Program-made: the position numbers and the translations under genes | Part shown: in pieces, positions 6,739 through 14,346 of the stretch | Layout: the number at the start of each line of letters is the position of its first letter | Position numbering within the stretch: position 1 is the first letter of the stretch | The notes under the pieces: generated by a model | What the model was told of the DNA's origin: nothing | The model's input: only the letters and a program-made list of their open reading frames with translations | Database searches by the model: none | Assembly (NCBI GenBank): GCA_041689775.1 | Contig: JBDNFP010000195.1 | Coordinates: forward strand, 1-20,982 | Origin: JBDNFP01 sp041689775 | GTDB taxonomy: Bacteria > Bacteroidota > Bacteroidia > Cytophagales > Spirosomataceae | DNA length: 20,982 nucleotides | Direction of reading: 5' to 3'

Positions 6739-6796
6739 ATTGAAATCGAAGTTAACAGCTCTTCTCCTAAAAGCCAAAATGTGCCGAAGGACATAG
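5735..6796 (+). pseudogene. OprD-like outer-membrane porin, copy 1, C-terminally truncated
   Basis: The start is ATG 5735 (MKRVIFPLCFGLTLSL, signal peptide to about GAGQ), because the promoter lies at 5702-5709. It matches copy 2 (9554-10951) through residue ~335 (GRQSPILDVFLNATRIT), then leaves homology and ends after 18 unrelated residues (LKSKLTALLLKAKMCRRT). The intact copy has 465 residues, so about 130 C-terminal residues, including the terminal strand needed for barrel insertion, are missing. Features of an OprD-type porin are present: IGRQLPKTPFINPQDGRLSP and WDIRPLPKLKIHSEYIWK. Just after the break, another frame (6739-6822) reads a short open tail IEIEVNSSSPKSQNVPKDIA to TAA. It could be the 3' end of an unrelated gene brought in by the rearrangement. 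A functional barrel is unlikely. Confidence 0.75.
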
Positions 6797-6834
6797 CCCG
6801 AAAATGCGCGGCTGGTTTTTAAAATCAGAAACGA

Positions 6835-6865
6835 GTACGGGGTCTCCTTTCAGAAGACCCCGTAC
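6835..6865. terminator. 11-bp perfect hairpin, possible terminator without T-tract
   Basis: Arms GTACGGGGTCT (6835-6845) and its exact reverse complement (6855-6865) enclose a 9-base loop. No run of T follows on either strand, so it is not a classic intrinsic terminator. It lies between the truncated porin and the convergent small lipoprotein gene, where a bidirectional terminator would be expected, and close to the left boundary of the AT-rich insert. Confidence 0.4.
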
Positions 6866-6901
6866 AACGAAACTCGTAAAGATTACGAAAAACTTGATTT
6901 T

Positions 6902-7339
6902 CTAAAGAGGTTTTGCATCAGCATAGTCTTTTTCTTCATAGGCAAAAACTTTACTCGATTCCGGTTTGAGTTTTTTAGTGCTTTTTAAAGTAAAAAACAT
7001 TGGTGTATTATTCCAACAATCTCTGATAACTGTATCAAGTTTACAAACGGTTATTATTGCTTTTGAATCGCTAAACACTACTACTATAGAATCTACTTTT
7101 TCAACATCAAAAGGGGAATTTTGATTGTTACTACCAGGAGAAGCATAGGTTACAGTAGTATCAAAAGAACTTTGGCTTTTTATATTGATGTTACTTAATA
7201 GTTTGGATTTGCCAAATACTTTCAAATTTAAATCTTTGGAAGTATCATTTTTAAGAATAAATTTTATTTTTGGTCTAACCATTACTCCGCAGCTAGTAAT
7301 AAATACAAATAATACGAAGATTGCGATTATCTTAGTCAT
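6902..7339 (-). CDS. Small lipoprotein of unknown function
   Basis: From ATG 7339 the protein has 145 residues (MTKIIAIFVLFVFITSCGVMV): a hydrophobic signal with lipobox ITSC, so it is predicted to be lipid-anchored at Cys17. The rest is rich in Ser, Thr and Lys with short beta-like segments (KFILKNDTSKDLNLKVFG, VDSIVVVFSDSKAIITVCK). The open frame extends upstream to 7435, but the lipoprotein signal fixes the start. It overlaps the stop of the upstream metallopeptidase gene by 8 bases, so the two form an operon. No family is recognised. Base composition is visibly more AT-rich than in the flanking porin genes, suggesting separate acquisition with the upstream gene. Confidence 0.65.
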   Translation of the reverse strand: MTKIIAIFVLFVFITSCGVMVRPKIKFILKNDTSKDLNLKVFGKSKLLSNINIKSQSSFDTTVTYASPGSNNQNSPFDVEKVDSIVVVFSDSKAIITVCKLDTVIRDCWNNTPMFFTLKSTKKLKPESSKVFAYEEKDYADAKPL

Positions 7340-9012
7340 AGTCTGAAAATAGTTGCACGGCTGCGGCTTCCGTTGGGTTGCTTGAATTATTTTGTAAATG
7401 GTCACGGTACATATACCAGTTTGTTGGCCTTGCATTCAAAAATGATTGTAGTTGTTGCAGGGTATACCCATTTGCATTATCGACAGGAAAATTTGATGAC
7501 CATGTATTTTGATTGTAATTGTCTACTAGATCGATGAACAAAGGGGTATACCAAGCACCATTGGAAAAGCACGTAGAAACCACAGCCATATTCGCAAGAG
7601 TCCTGTCTTGAATCGCATCTTGGTCAAATTGGGTAAAATTTAGACCTGCGGGATTTAGACCTGCGGGGAGATAAACTTGCTTGGTTATAAACCAACCCAC
7701 CATTTGTGCCCAGCTTTCGGCCAACCTACCCGCTTGGCCACTATTAGCACAGTAGGTAGCGGTAGACATTCCAATAGCCCAATGGGCAGCGTGCGTGAGT
7801 TCGTGAATCGTAGTTGCAAAAATACTTAGGGAATTATCATTCGTTAAACTGAAAATCAGACGAACTTCGGCTGCTTGCCATCCTGAGTTAAATGTAAAAT
7901 AATGTGAGCGGCCCTCGCCGATATTAGTTCCAAGGTGCATTCTATCGTTTAAAAAAGTATTGGTTGGCGGGCTATTTACCCCATACGTGTTTCGATAGTA
8001 GTAGATATTTGCAGCTCGATGTACATGAGCATACATATAATTATCTGGCGTTGCATTTTCTTGAATATCTAAATTCCAAGAGTACAAGATTTTAGGCCCA
8101 TTGTAGTATGCTTGTCCATAATTACCACTTCGAATATCGAAGTCGGCTCTTTCCCATTTGATGCTGTAATTTACTTCATCGCCATTACCCCACCCATGAT
8201 CGATTACAAAATTACCAAAATCATCTGTGAGCGTCCATTTGGTAGTAAACCATCTATTGGCTCTGACATGACACTGAGGTACAGGTACAAATCCTGCACC
8301 AGCCTGATATGAATTTGTATTAAAATTGAAATTCATTGCATCGTCCCAAACTCTGATTCTTCCGCTTGCATACCACTGCGCCACTCTGCCATTTTTAGGA
8401 TTGTTTTTCTTGTATCCAGTTAATACCAATGATTCATCTTCAAGAGCTTTTAAAAATGGATCTTCCTTTTTTTGAAATTCTGTTTCCTTTTCTTTTCCAT
8501 TCCCAAATGGCAGGTACAGCTCATCAAGAATTTCTATTTTAATTTTTGCATCAAATTTTTTGGATATCGGTACAGCGCAATATATCCACGTAAACTTGTT
8601 GGTAATCACGGTCTTGTCTTTGTATTTATTACCCTGTTTTAATATTTCATAATCTAAGGGGGTATTCATAGGTATCGATCGTTGGATCAGAATTGATGAG
8701 ATTGTACTCGTCATTGGTTGTCGGCAAAAGCCTAATATAGAGATAATTGCTTTCAATTTTGCCAATAGGGTTTTTACTGCTTTTTCTTTCAAGACTATTG
8801 AGTGCTATCTCCATATTCTTGACACTGTACGGATTTTCTAATTTTTTTCCTAAAACCATTGCGCTATCTGAGTCACTGCTTTTCGATTCTAGTCGGGCAC
8901 TAGCATTTTCAAGCATCGCAGCACTATTTGGCTCATCAAAAATTGCTTTTTTACATTGAGTAAACGTAAAAGGTATCAAAAGGTAAACAAAAAATCTCAA
9001 TAAATTTTTCAT
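7332..9012 (-). pseudogene. Zinc metallopeptidase-like (HExxHxxH) secreted lipoprotein split by a frameshift
   Basis: Reading starts at ATG 9012 with a lipoprotein signal (MKNLLRFFVYLLIPFTFTQC, Cys20). The first frame runs through NPYSVKNMEIALNSL and NYLYIRLLPTTNDEYNLINS to TYEYPLRL and stops. Continuity (EYPL|DYEILKQGNKYKD) is restored by dropping one base in the C5 run (plus strand G5 at 8658-8662). The rest then reads unbroken to TAA at 7332. The restored protein is about 560 residues. It contains TIHELTHAAHWAIG (HELTHAAHW at 7779-7805), a zincin-type zinc site. The N-terminal LYIRLLP...YPLDYEI layout matches a Bacteroidota family of secreted metallopeptidase-like lipoproteins that I recall but cannot name precisely. 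The substrate is unknown. The lesion may be real, phase-variable or a sequencing error, because everything else is intact. Confidence 0.7.
7638..7667 (-). repeat. In-frame 15-bp tandem duplication inside the metallopeptidase gene
   Basis: ATTTAGACCTGCGGG occurs twice back to back (7638-7652, 7653-7667). It encodes a doubled PAGLN unit on the minus strand. The frame is kept. Confidence 0.85.
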
Positions 9013-9386
9013 AGTTTCTGTTTTGCAATTAGTTCATTATAAATGAATAAACGGATTTTGTGAATAAGCTGCTGAATATAGCACTTATTGATTAATTCAA
9101 TGTTACCGTTTAATAAACGTATCTATTATCATAAAATCAGTAGATAGAGGTAGTTAACACAATTAGGATAAATCCACTATCAAAAGCAATAAACAAACTG
9201 TTACATAGATTACTACGCTATTAATTTTCGTTTTCCAGATATTCTTTCAAAGATTGATAACGGTCGTACCTAAGACGAACCCCAATAATGGTGTTGATCG
9301 GCACATCTAGGCTTGCGGGCGCGTAAACCCTCCTTTGTCCTCTCAGAGACGAAGTCCCGTACCAGTTCAGCCATCGATCGACCCTC
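9013..9386. other. Gene-poor AT-rich junction region
   Basis: From 9013 to about 9220 the DNA is AT-rich with no open frame and no promoter element I can defend; it must hold the promoter of the minus-strand metallopeptidase gene. From 9221 to 9374 it becomes more GC-rich and contains a decayed minus-strand reading (separate entry). Homology to the DUF2490 gene tail then begins at about 9387. Confidence 0.6.
9221..9374 (-). pseudogene. Probable serine-recombinase C-terminal remnant
   Basis: On the minus strand, from 9374, the reading is MAELVRDFVSERTKEGLRARK. This resembles the long helix after the catalytic domain of serine resolvases and invertases (typically ...ERDLISERTKEALRARK...). A second minus frame then carries SLDVPINTIIGVRLRYDRYQ and ends at TAA 9221-9223; it might be the shifted C-terminal DNA-binding end. 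Only this fragment remains, and the ribbon-helix-helix antitoxins have a similar helix, so the call is tentative. It sits exactly at the right edge of the AT-rich insert between the two porin copies. Confidence 0.4.
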
Positions 9387-9484
9387 ACGACCCTCAAACC
9401 GAATACCCGCGTCGACCGGAATATCTCAGGATACTATGCATGCATAAACCCTGAAAAGGGTAGCCCACAGAATCATTCCTGACT
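9387..9484 (+). pseudogene. Degraded 3' end of a DUF2490 gene (duplicate of the end of 4901-5635)
   Basis: Bases 9387-9484 follow 5562-5665 closely: AAACCGAATACC, CGTCGACCGG, CTGAAAAGGGTA and GAATCATTCCTGACTGTGAC are shared, with small deletions that destroy the frame. This shows that the duplication included the upstream gene and not just the porin. The remainder of this DUF2490 copy has been lost at the junction with the recombinase remnant. Confidence 0.75.
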
Positions 9485-9528
9485 GTGACACTTGTCACGC
9501 TTTCGGGGCTATTGATGGTGTATTTTTG
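9485..9528 (+). promoter_or_regulatory. Crp/Fnr-like palindrome and -7 element of porin copy 2
   Basis: GTGACACTTGTCAC at 9485-9498 and TATTTTTG at 9521-9528 are unchanged from copy 1, while several bases between them differ (for example TATTGATCACG versus TATTGATGGTG). Retention of both elements and their spacing in otherwise diverged DNA suggests selection on the operator. Confidence 0.65.
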
Positions 9529-9553
9529 TACTAAATCAATAATTCCGATGGGC

Positions 9554-10951
9554 ATGAAAAGGATCATCCTCCCACTTTACGCTAGTTTAATTTTGACGCT
9601 ACTTACAAGCCTGAAAGTAGTAAGTCAGCCTCTTTCATATCCTAGCAAGCAAGAAAACGATACTATAACGAGTAATAAAGGGCATTTTCAAGGAAATATT
9701 CGCGCCTATTTTGCCGCAACTGATAATCAAAAACAACTTAGTGACTACTCGGCCCTGGGTATGGCTGCTAGTGTAGAGTATGAATCTCCTCTCCTATTTA
9801 AGTACTTCAAGGCTGGTATCAGAGGTACTTTCATGGGAAATTTGGCGTCTTCAAACCTTGCCATTCCTGACCCTTCTACCGGGCAGGCGAACCGCTACGA
9901 AGTTGGACTTTTCGATGTCACAAACCCTGGGCAGCGCAACGATCTCAATCGTTTAGAGAAGTTATACCTCACCATAGTGTGGCCTAAAAACTCGGAGCTA
10001 ACCATTGGTCGTCAGCTACCCAAAACACCGTTTATTAACCCGCAAGATGGACGCCTAAGTCCTACCTTTGTGGAGTCAGTGGCCTGGGATATTCGTCCGC
10101 TCCCTAAGCTAAAAATACACTCAGAATACATCTGGAAAATTGCTCCCCGTTCTACGCTGCAATGGTATACCGTTGGCCAAAGTATCGGTATTTATCCCCT
10201 TGGCGTAAATCCGGAAGGTGTAGCCTATCAGTACCGGGGCAATCTCTCATCCGGTGGAGTCGGGATCGTGGGGATAGTCTACCAACCCGGACAATTCAAC
10301 TTTGAACTCTGGGATACCTATGTAGATAATATCTCGAATACCAACTACCTAAAAGCCGAATGGAAATCAAAGGCAGTAGCCCGCAAAAATTGGTTTGCTG
10401 GCCTGCAAGTCATTCAACAAAATACCGTTGGTAACGGCGGAAACGCTGACCTTACCGAAACCTACGCCCAACCGGGCGGACAATCCATGGTTTTTTCAGG
10501 CCGTGTCGGCAGGCAATCACCTACCCTTGATATTTTTCTGAATGCTACCCGTATAACCGCACAAGGAAGATACCTGATGCCGCGTGAATGGGGCCGTGAC
10601 CCATTTTATACGTTCATGCCCCGCGAGCGAAACGAGGGCTTCGGCGACGTGACAGCCGTGAGTGTCAATACGATTTTCAAAAGCAAAAAAAGACTTAAAG
10701 TCGAACTAAGCGCCGGATACTTTAAACTACCCGATACCAAAAATTTTGCGTTAAATAAATACGGAATCCCCGCTTATGCGCAGCTCAACGCGGACCTAAC
10801 GTATCGGTTTGGTCGGTATCTGAAAGGACTGGAAGCACACTTCTTGTACGTTCGGAAAGAACGCGTCGGGAATACATACGGGAACGATCGGTACGTGATT
10901 AATAAAGTAAACATGAATCATGTGAACCTGATTCTTAACTACACATTCTAG
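9554..10951 (+). CDS. OprD-like outer-membrane porin, full-length copy
   Basis: The protein has 465 residues from ATG 9554 (MKRIILPLYASLILTLLTSL, signal peptide ending near VVSQ). An open frame reaches back to 9485 but overlaps the promoter elements, so the later start is preferred. The body shows repeated amphipathic strands, the motif GRQLPKTPFINPQDGRLSP and a GFGDVTAVSVNTIF segment, and ends in a beta-strand with terminal Phe (VNLILNYTF), the classic barrel-assembly signal. This layout suits OprD/DcaP-type channels for small organic anions or similar solutes; the actual solute is unknown. It is preceded by the same operator-promoter as copy 1 and the rhodanese gene, so it probably belongs to the same regulon and may admit the substrate of the periplasmic sulfur enzymes (inference). 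Confidence 0.75.
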   Translation: MKRIILPLYASLILTLLTSLKVVSQPLSYPSKQENDTITSNKGHFQGNIRAYFAATDNQKQLSDYSALGMAASVEYESPLLFKYFKAGIRGTFMGNLASSNLAIPDPSTGQANRYEVGLFDVTNPGQRNDLNRLEKLYLTIVWPKNSELTIGRQLPKTPFINPQDGRLSPTFVESVAWDIRPLPKLKIHSEYIWKIAPRSTLQWYTVGQSIGIYPLGVNPEGVAYQYRGNLSSGGVGIVGIVYQPGQFNFELWDTYVDNISNTNYLKAEWKSKAVARKNWFAGLQVIQQNTVGNGGNADLTETYAQPGGQSMVFSGRVGRQSPTLDIFLNATRITAQGRYLMPREWGRDPFYTFMPRERNEGFGDVTAVSVNTIFKSKKRLKVELSAGYFKLPDTKNFALNKYGIPAYAQLNADLTYRFGRYLKGLEAHFLYVRKERVGNTYGNDRYVINKVNMNHVNLILNYTF

Positions 10952-10965
10952 ATAAATCCTCGTAG

Positions 10966-10973
10966 TACCTTTG
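10966..10973 (+). promoter_or_regulatory. -7 element (TACCTTTG) upstream of the glycoside hydrolase gene
   Basis: TACCTTTG matches the Bacteroidota TAnnTTTG element exactly, 75 bases before the ATG at 11049. No matching -33 TTTG and no copy of the Crp/Fnr-like palindrome is seen at the 29.5-bp position, so this gene seems to be outside the porin/rhodanese regulon. Confidence 0.5.
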
Positions 10974-11048
10974 TGGTAGTTTACGGGTAAAAAAGGAGGG
11001 CCTTCGCTTTTAAGTAGTTATTTACCTATTTAAAAGTTTCCTTTCCCC

Positions 11049-13250
11049 ATGCGCTTTTACTATCCGCTCTTTGGCCTGCTACTACTCGTTTTCAGTACCA
11101 ACGGTCAAGCTATTACTACCAAAATTCAAAAACTTCCCTCCTATCAACCCGGAAAAATTACGACGGACTGGCTCATTAATGGGAATCCCTACCAAGCAAA
11201 AATTCAGCAAACTACGGGCAGTAAAGACCTCGTATTGACCAATGGGTTGATCCTTCGTAGAATACGTGTTTCTCCCAACGCGGCAACCATCGACTACCGA
11301 AACCTGGCTACCAATGAGCAATATATCCGTTCTGTGCGGCCAGAAGCTCGTATTGAGCTAGATGGAGTATTGTACAATATTGGCGGCTTGTACGGCCAAA
11401 AAGAGCACGCTTATCTACGGGAAGAATGGGTGAACGGCTTCACCTCAGAAGCATCGGATTTTCAGCTCAACGACTTGACCATTGCACCACTCACTCCTTA
11501 CGTCGACTGGAAGCCAACCACCTGGACGATGAATACCCGCCAACCCACCGGGCAGGAGTTGACACTCCACTTTACATCCACACTACCAACCTTGAAAGGT
11601 ATTTCCGTAGATGTTCACTATGCCATCTATGACGGCATACCTGTGCTTGCCAAATGGGTTACGGTGCAAAATGGCAGTAATAGAGCCTTAAAAATAAATC
11701 AGATTACGAACGAGGTTTTGGCTACTCCCGAAGAAGAATCAGCGGTGGTTGGCTCACTAGAGCAGATGGAGAAACCAAGGCGTATCTATTTTGAAAACAA
11801 CTATGCCTACAACAATGCCATGCGGTATGAGCTGTCAGATCAGGCCACCCACTGGAAAGTAGACTCCAACTACACTTCACAAGTAAACTACAACTATCAG
11901 ACTCCCTGCGTCGTGGAAATTTACCCCAAGGCGGGCATGAATATAAGCCTGCCCCCCGGTGCTACTCAGCGATCTATCCATACCTATGAGCTCCTGCTCG
12001 ATACCTATGACCGGGAGCGTAACGGTCTTTCGAGGCGAAAAATGTACCAGGCCGTAGCTCCCTGGACTACCCAAAATCCGGTTTTTATGCATCTTGTAAG
12101 TACAGATCCCGTAAAAGTAAGGGAGGTCATTGATCAATGTAAAGAAACCGGCTACGAAATGGTGATTCTTAGCTTTGGTAGCGGGTTGAATATGGAAGAT
12201 ACTTCGGCAGCTAATATCTCCAAATTCAAAGGCCTCGTAGACTACGCCCACAGCAAAGGCGTCAAACTGGGAGGATACTCCCTGTTTAGTAGTCGGCGCA
12301 TCAGCGACGAAGTAGATGTTATTGATCCCGTAACCGGGCTTCCCGATAAGGGAGCACAGTTTGGCAATGCTCCCTGCCTGGCTAGTCAGTGGGGTCTTGA
12401 TTACCTCCAAAAGCTCCGGACCTTTATCAGTCAAACCGGGTTTGACCTTTTGGAACACGATGGTCCCTACCCCGGTGATCTGTGCGCGTCTACCACTCAC
12501 GTGGGCCACAAAGGATTAGAAGACTCCCGATGGGTACAAATGGAACTGCAAAAGGGACTCTACCGCTGGCTCAATGAGCGAGGCGTGTACATCAATGCGC
12601 CTGACTGGTACTTTTTGGATGGTACGCATAAAATAGCCATTGGCTACCGGGAAGTAAATTTTTCCCTTTCCCGCGAGCAACAAAAAATCCTGAATCGTCA
12701 GAATATTTATGATGGTACCTGGGAAAAATCACCTTCCATGGGCTGGGGATTTGTACCCCTGACCAAATACCAAGGGGGTGGCCCGGAAGCTATTCTCGAA
12801 CCGCTCTCAGAACACTTGACTGACTACAAACAGTTGATGGTACAGTACTACGGAGCCGGGGTGCAAGCCTGCTACCGGGGTCCGCGGTTATACGATACCG
12901 AGGCTACCAAAAGTACCGTCAAGGAAGTAATTGGCTGGTACAAGAAATATCGTACCATTCTGAACTCCGACCTGATTCACCTGCGCCGCCCGGATGGTCG
13001 TGATTGGGATGGTATCATGCACGTAAATTCCGCGCTGAAAGAAAAAGGATTCGTGATGCTGTATAACCCTACCAAAGAGGCGGTAACCCGTACGCTAAAA
13101 CTACCTCTCTACTATACAGGGTTAACCAAAAATGCTTCTATTCGGGAGCAGGAAGGAAAGGTAAAACTTTATTCAATCAACCGGAATTATGAGGTAGAAA
13201 TCATGGTAGCCCTACCCGCCGAAGGCTATACTTGGTTGGTAATCGAATAA
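11049..13250 (+). CDS. Secreted glycoside hydrolase, alpha-galactosidase-like (GH36-type barrel)
   Basis: This 733-residue protein has an N-terminal signal peptide (about 1-20, ending NGQA). The first ~320 residues form a beta-rich domain as in GH36/clan-D enzymes. A (beta/alpha)8-type region follows from about 345 (VFMHLVSTDPVKVREVIDQC, YEMVILSFGSGLN). FDLLEHDGPYPGD at 465-477 is the likely catalytic strand, with Asp471 the best candidate nucleophile. Further landmarks are INAPDWYFLDGTHK and a C-terminal beta-domain from about 650. The family is assigned from overall layout and the HDGP motif; exact substrate specificity is not readable. With the acetylesterase and the sulfatase nearby it suggests breakdown of substituted, perhaps algal, polysaccharides. 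It has its own -7 element and converges on the esterase gene, separated by a long palindrome. Confidence 0.7.
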   Translation: MRFYYPLFGLLLLVFSTNGQAITTKIQKLPSYQPGKITTDWLINGNPYQAKIQQTTGSKDLVLTNGLILRRIRVSPNAATIDYRNLATNEQYIRSVRPEARIELDGVLYNIGGLYGQKEHAYLREEWVNGFTSEASDFQLNDLTIAPLTPYVDWKPTTWTMNTRQPTGQELTLHFTSTLPTLKGISVDVHYAIYDGIPVLAKWVTVQNGSNRALKINQITNEVLATPEEESAVVGSLEQMEKPRRIYFENNYAYNNAMRYELSDQATHWKVDSNYTSQVNYNYQTPCVVEIYPKAGMNISLPPGATQRSIHTYELLLDTYDRERNGLSRRKMYQAVAPWTTQNPVFMHLVSTDPVKVREVIDQCKETGYEMVILSFGSGLNMEDTSAANISKFKGLVDYAHSKGVKLGGYSLFSSRRISDEVDVIDPVTGLPDKGAQFGNAPCLASQWGLDYLQKLRTFISQTGFDLLEHDGPYPGDLCASTTHVGHKGLEDSRWVQMELQKGLYRWLNERGVYINAPDWYFLDGTHKIAIGYREVNFSLSREQQKILNRQNIYDGTWEKSPSMGWGFVPLTKYQGGGPEAILEPLSEHLTDYKQLMVQYYGAGVQACYRGPRLYDTEATKSTVKEVIGWYKKYRTILNSDLIHLRRPDGRDWDGIMHVNSALKEKGFVMLYNPTKEAVTRTLKLPLYYTGLTKNASIREQEGKVKLYSINRNYEVEIMVALPAEGYTWLVIE

Positions 13251-13272
13251 ATTATAAAAGACTCTTAACATC

Positions 13273-13315
13273 AGATAGGGTCATAAGGGACAAATTGTCC
13301 CTTATGACCCTATCT
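13273..13315. repeat. 43-bp near-perfect palindrome containing 25-bp site A
   Basis: Arms of 21 bases (13273-13293 and 13295-13315) pair perfectly around one base. Its core, 13282-13306, reads CATAAGGG, then ACAAATTGT, then CCCTTATG, and is shared with two other places in the window (14269-14293 and 17017-17041). It lies between the convergent hydrolase and esterase genes, so it could act as a bidirectional terminator, but no T-tract follows. The shared core suggests a protein-binding site. Confidence 0.8.
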
Positions 13316-13336
13316 CTTTGATAAACAAAGTATTAC

Positions 13337-14137
13337 TTACTTTTTTACTTTAATTTCTAGTAGTTTTTTCGCGTACCTTCTACCTAGTTCTTGGGCAGAC
13401 TTGGCGTCGAAGTGGGTAGTATCCCCTTTATCGGTCAGGCCAGCCGATGCTAATACGAATACATTTTTATGCGTACTAGCGTAGTGAGTCATGATATCAT
13501 TAATTATCTGTCCGTTGGGATTTTTATTAACATAGAAATCGCCTAAGGTACCCAGTAATATGGGAGTTTTCGGGGCTTTTATATCTTGCCGAAGTCGAGT
13601 AAAAAAGGCGGCTAACTTCGCCTCATATACTTTACTTTTTTCCGGGCTGCTATCCGATTCTCCCTGATGCCAGAGAATGGCCTTAATCTTTCCATATTTT
13701 TGAGCGGCACGAACCCGTTTCAACATAACATCATAAGGGTAAATCCCCGTTTGCTCGTGTTTACTACTAGGTTGCCAATCATCAATGCCACTCCCCCCCA
13801 CTGCGCATGGTATCAATCCTATTTCCAGATTTGGTCTTGATCGCACTAGCTCCTGGGCAAAAGCTAATCCGGGGCCAACTCCCACTGCTTTAGGCTTATC
13901 AAAATGTACGGGATCTTTGGCAACTACCCATTCATTTTGAGCATTCATAGCCCAGATGTTTAGATTAGTATCACCACTACTATTCATCAGTTCGCCCCGA
14001 CCGGCCATGTTGGATTGCCCAATGAGCAGGATTAATTCCAGCTTTTCAGGAGTAGGCGTCACAGAAGCTATCAAGGTCACGGTCAGCAATATTATTAGGC
14101 ACGTTTGCGCCGTCCATTTGGGCAGATTACACTTCAT
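13337..14137 (-). CDS. Secreted carbohydrate acetylesterase, SASA (DUF303) / SGNH-like
   Basis: The protein has 266 residues with an N-terminal signal segment (about 10-27). SGNH-hydrolase blocks are clear: block I LLIGQSNMAGRGEL with nucleophile Ser42, an oxyanion Gly in CAVGGSGIDDW (111-121), ILWHQGESDSS (154-164) and a terminal THFDAKSAQELG with catalytic His242. This matches the SASA family, which includes sialate 9-O-acetylesterases and many plant- or algal-polysaccharide acetyl esterases. The length is close to that of single-domain members. It is transcribed toward the glycoside hydrolase. Long palindromes flank it on both sides (13273-13315 and 14261-14301). No -7 element was found between 14138 and 14260. 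The acyl group and sugar are not predictable. Confidence 0.88.
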   Translation of the reverse strand: MKCNLPKWTAQTCLIILLTVTLIASVTPTPEKLELILLIGQSNMAGRGELMNSSGDTNLNIWAMNAQNEWVVAKDPVHFDKPKAVGVGPGLAFAQELVRSRPNLEIGLIPCAVGGSGIDDWQPSSKHEQTGIYPYDVMLKRVRAAQKYGKIKAILWHQGESDSSPEKSKVYEAKLAAFFTRLRQDIKAPKTPILLGTLGDFYVNKNPNGQIINDIMTHYASTHKNVFVLASAGLTDKGDTTHFDAKSAQELGRRYAKKLLEIKVKK

Positions 14138-14260
14138 TGGGTTATGTTTCTTGTAGAAAATAAGATTGGCTTTAATTCATGACGCCCCAATGCTAGCCAT
14201 GCCCCTACTGATGCGAAGCTGATTGATATTTCTCTATTTAAAAGTAGACATCAACTTCTG

Positions 14261-14301
14261 CATTTATTCATAAGGGACAATTTGACCCTTATGAATAAAT
14301 G
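14261..14301. repeat. 41-bp palindrome containing 25-bp site B
   Basis: Arms CATTTATTCATAAGGG (14261-14276) and its exact reverse complement (14286-14301) surround a 9-base centre ACAATTTGA that is itself palindromic apart from one pair. The inner 25 bases, 14269-14293, are CATAAGGG-N9-CCCTTATG, the same core as at 13282-13306 and 17017-17041. The outer arms differ from those of site A. It lies between the esterase start and the oxygenase stop, both on the minus strand. Confidence 0.8.
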
Positions 14302-14346
14302 TAACGTGCCTCCTATTTTTGTTAAACCTAATAAGTCAAGAAAACT

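Larger units (their letters stand above)
9387..10558 (+). repeat. Copy 2 of the ~1.17 kb diverged direct repeat
   Basis: This is the partner of 5562-6738: DUF2490 tail, operator-promoter and most of the porin gene. The copies lie about 3.8 kb apart in the same orientation, so recombination between them could delete the whole insert and regenerate one porin gene. Confidence 0.85.

Noticed and set aside
11877..12509. 210-codon open frame antisense to the glycoside hydrolase
   Set aside because: No domain or signal pattern; it mirrors a well-supported gene on the other strand.
13731..13752. CATAAGGGTAAATCCCC within the esterase gene as a further palindrome copy
   Set aside because: The right arm and spacing do not fit; it is coding sequence for YPYDVMLK on the minus strand.
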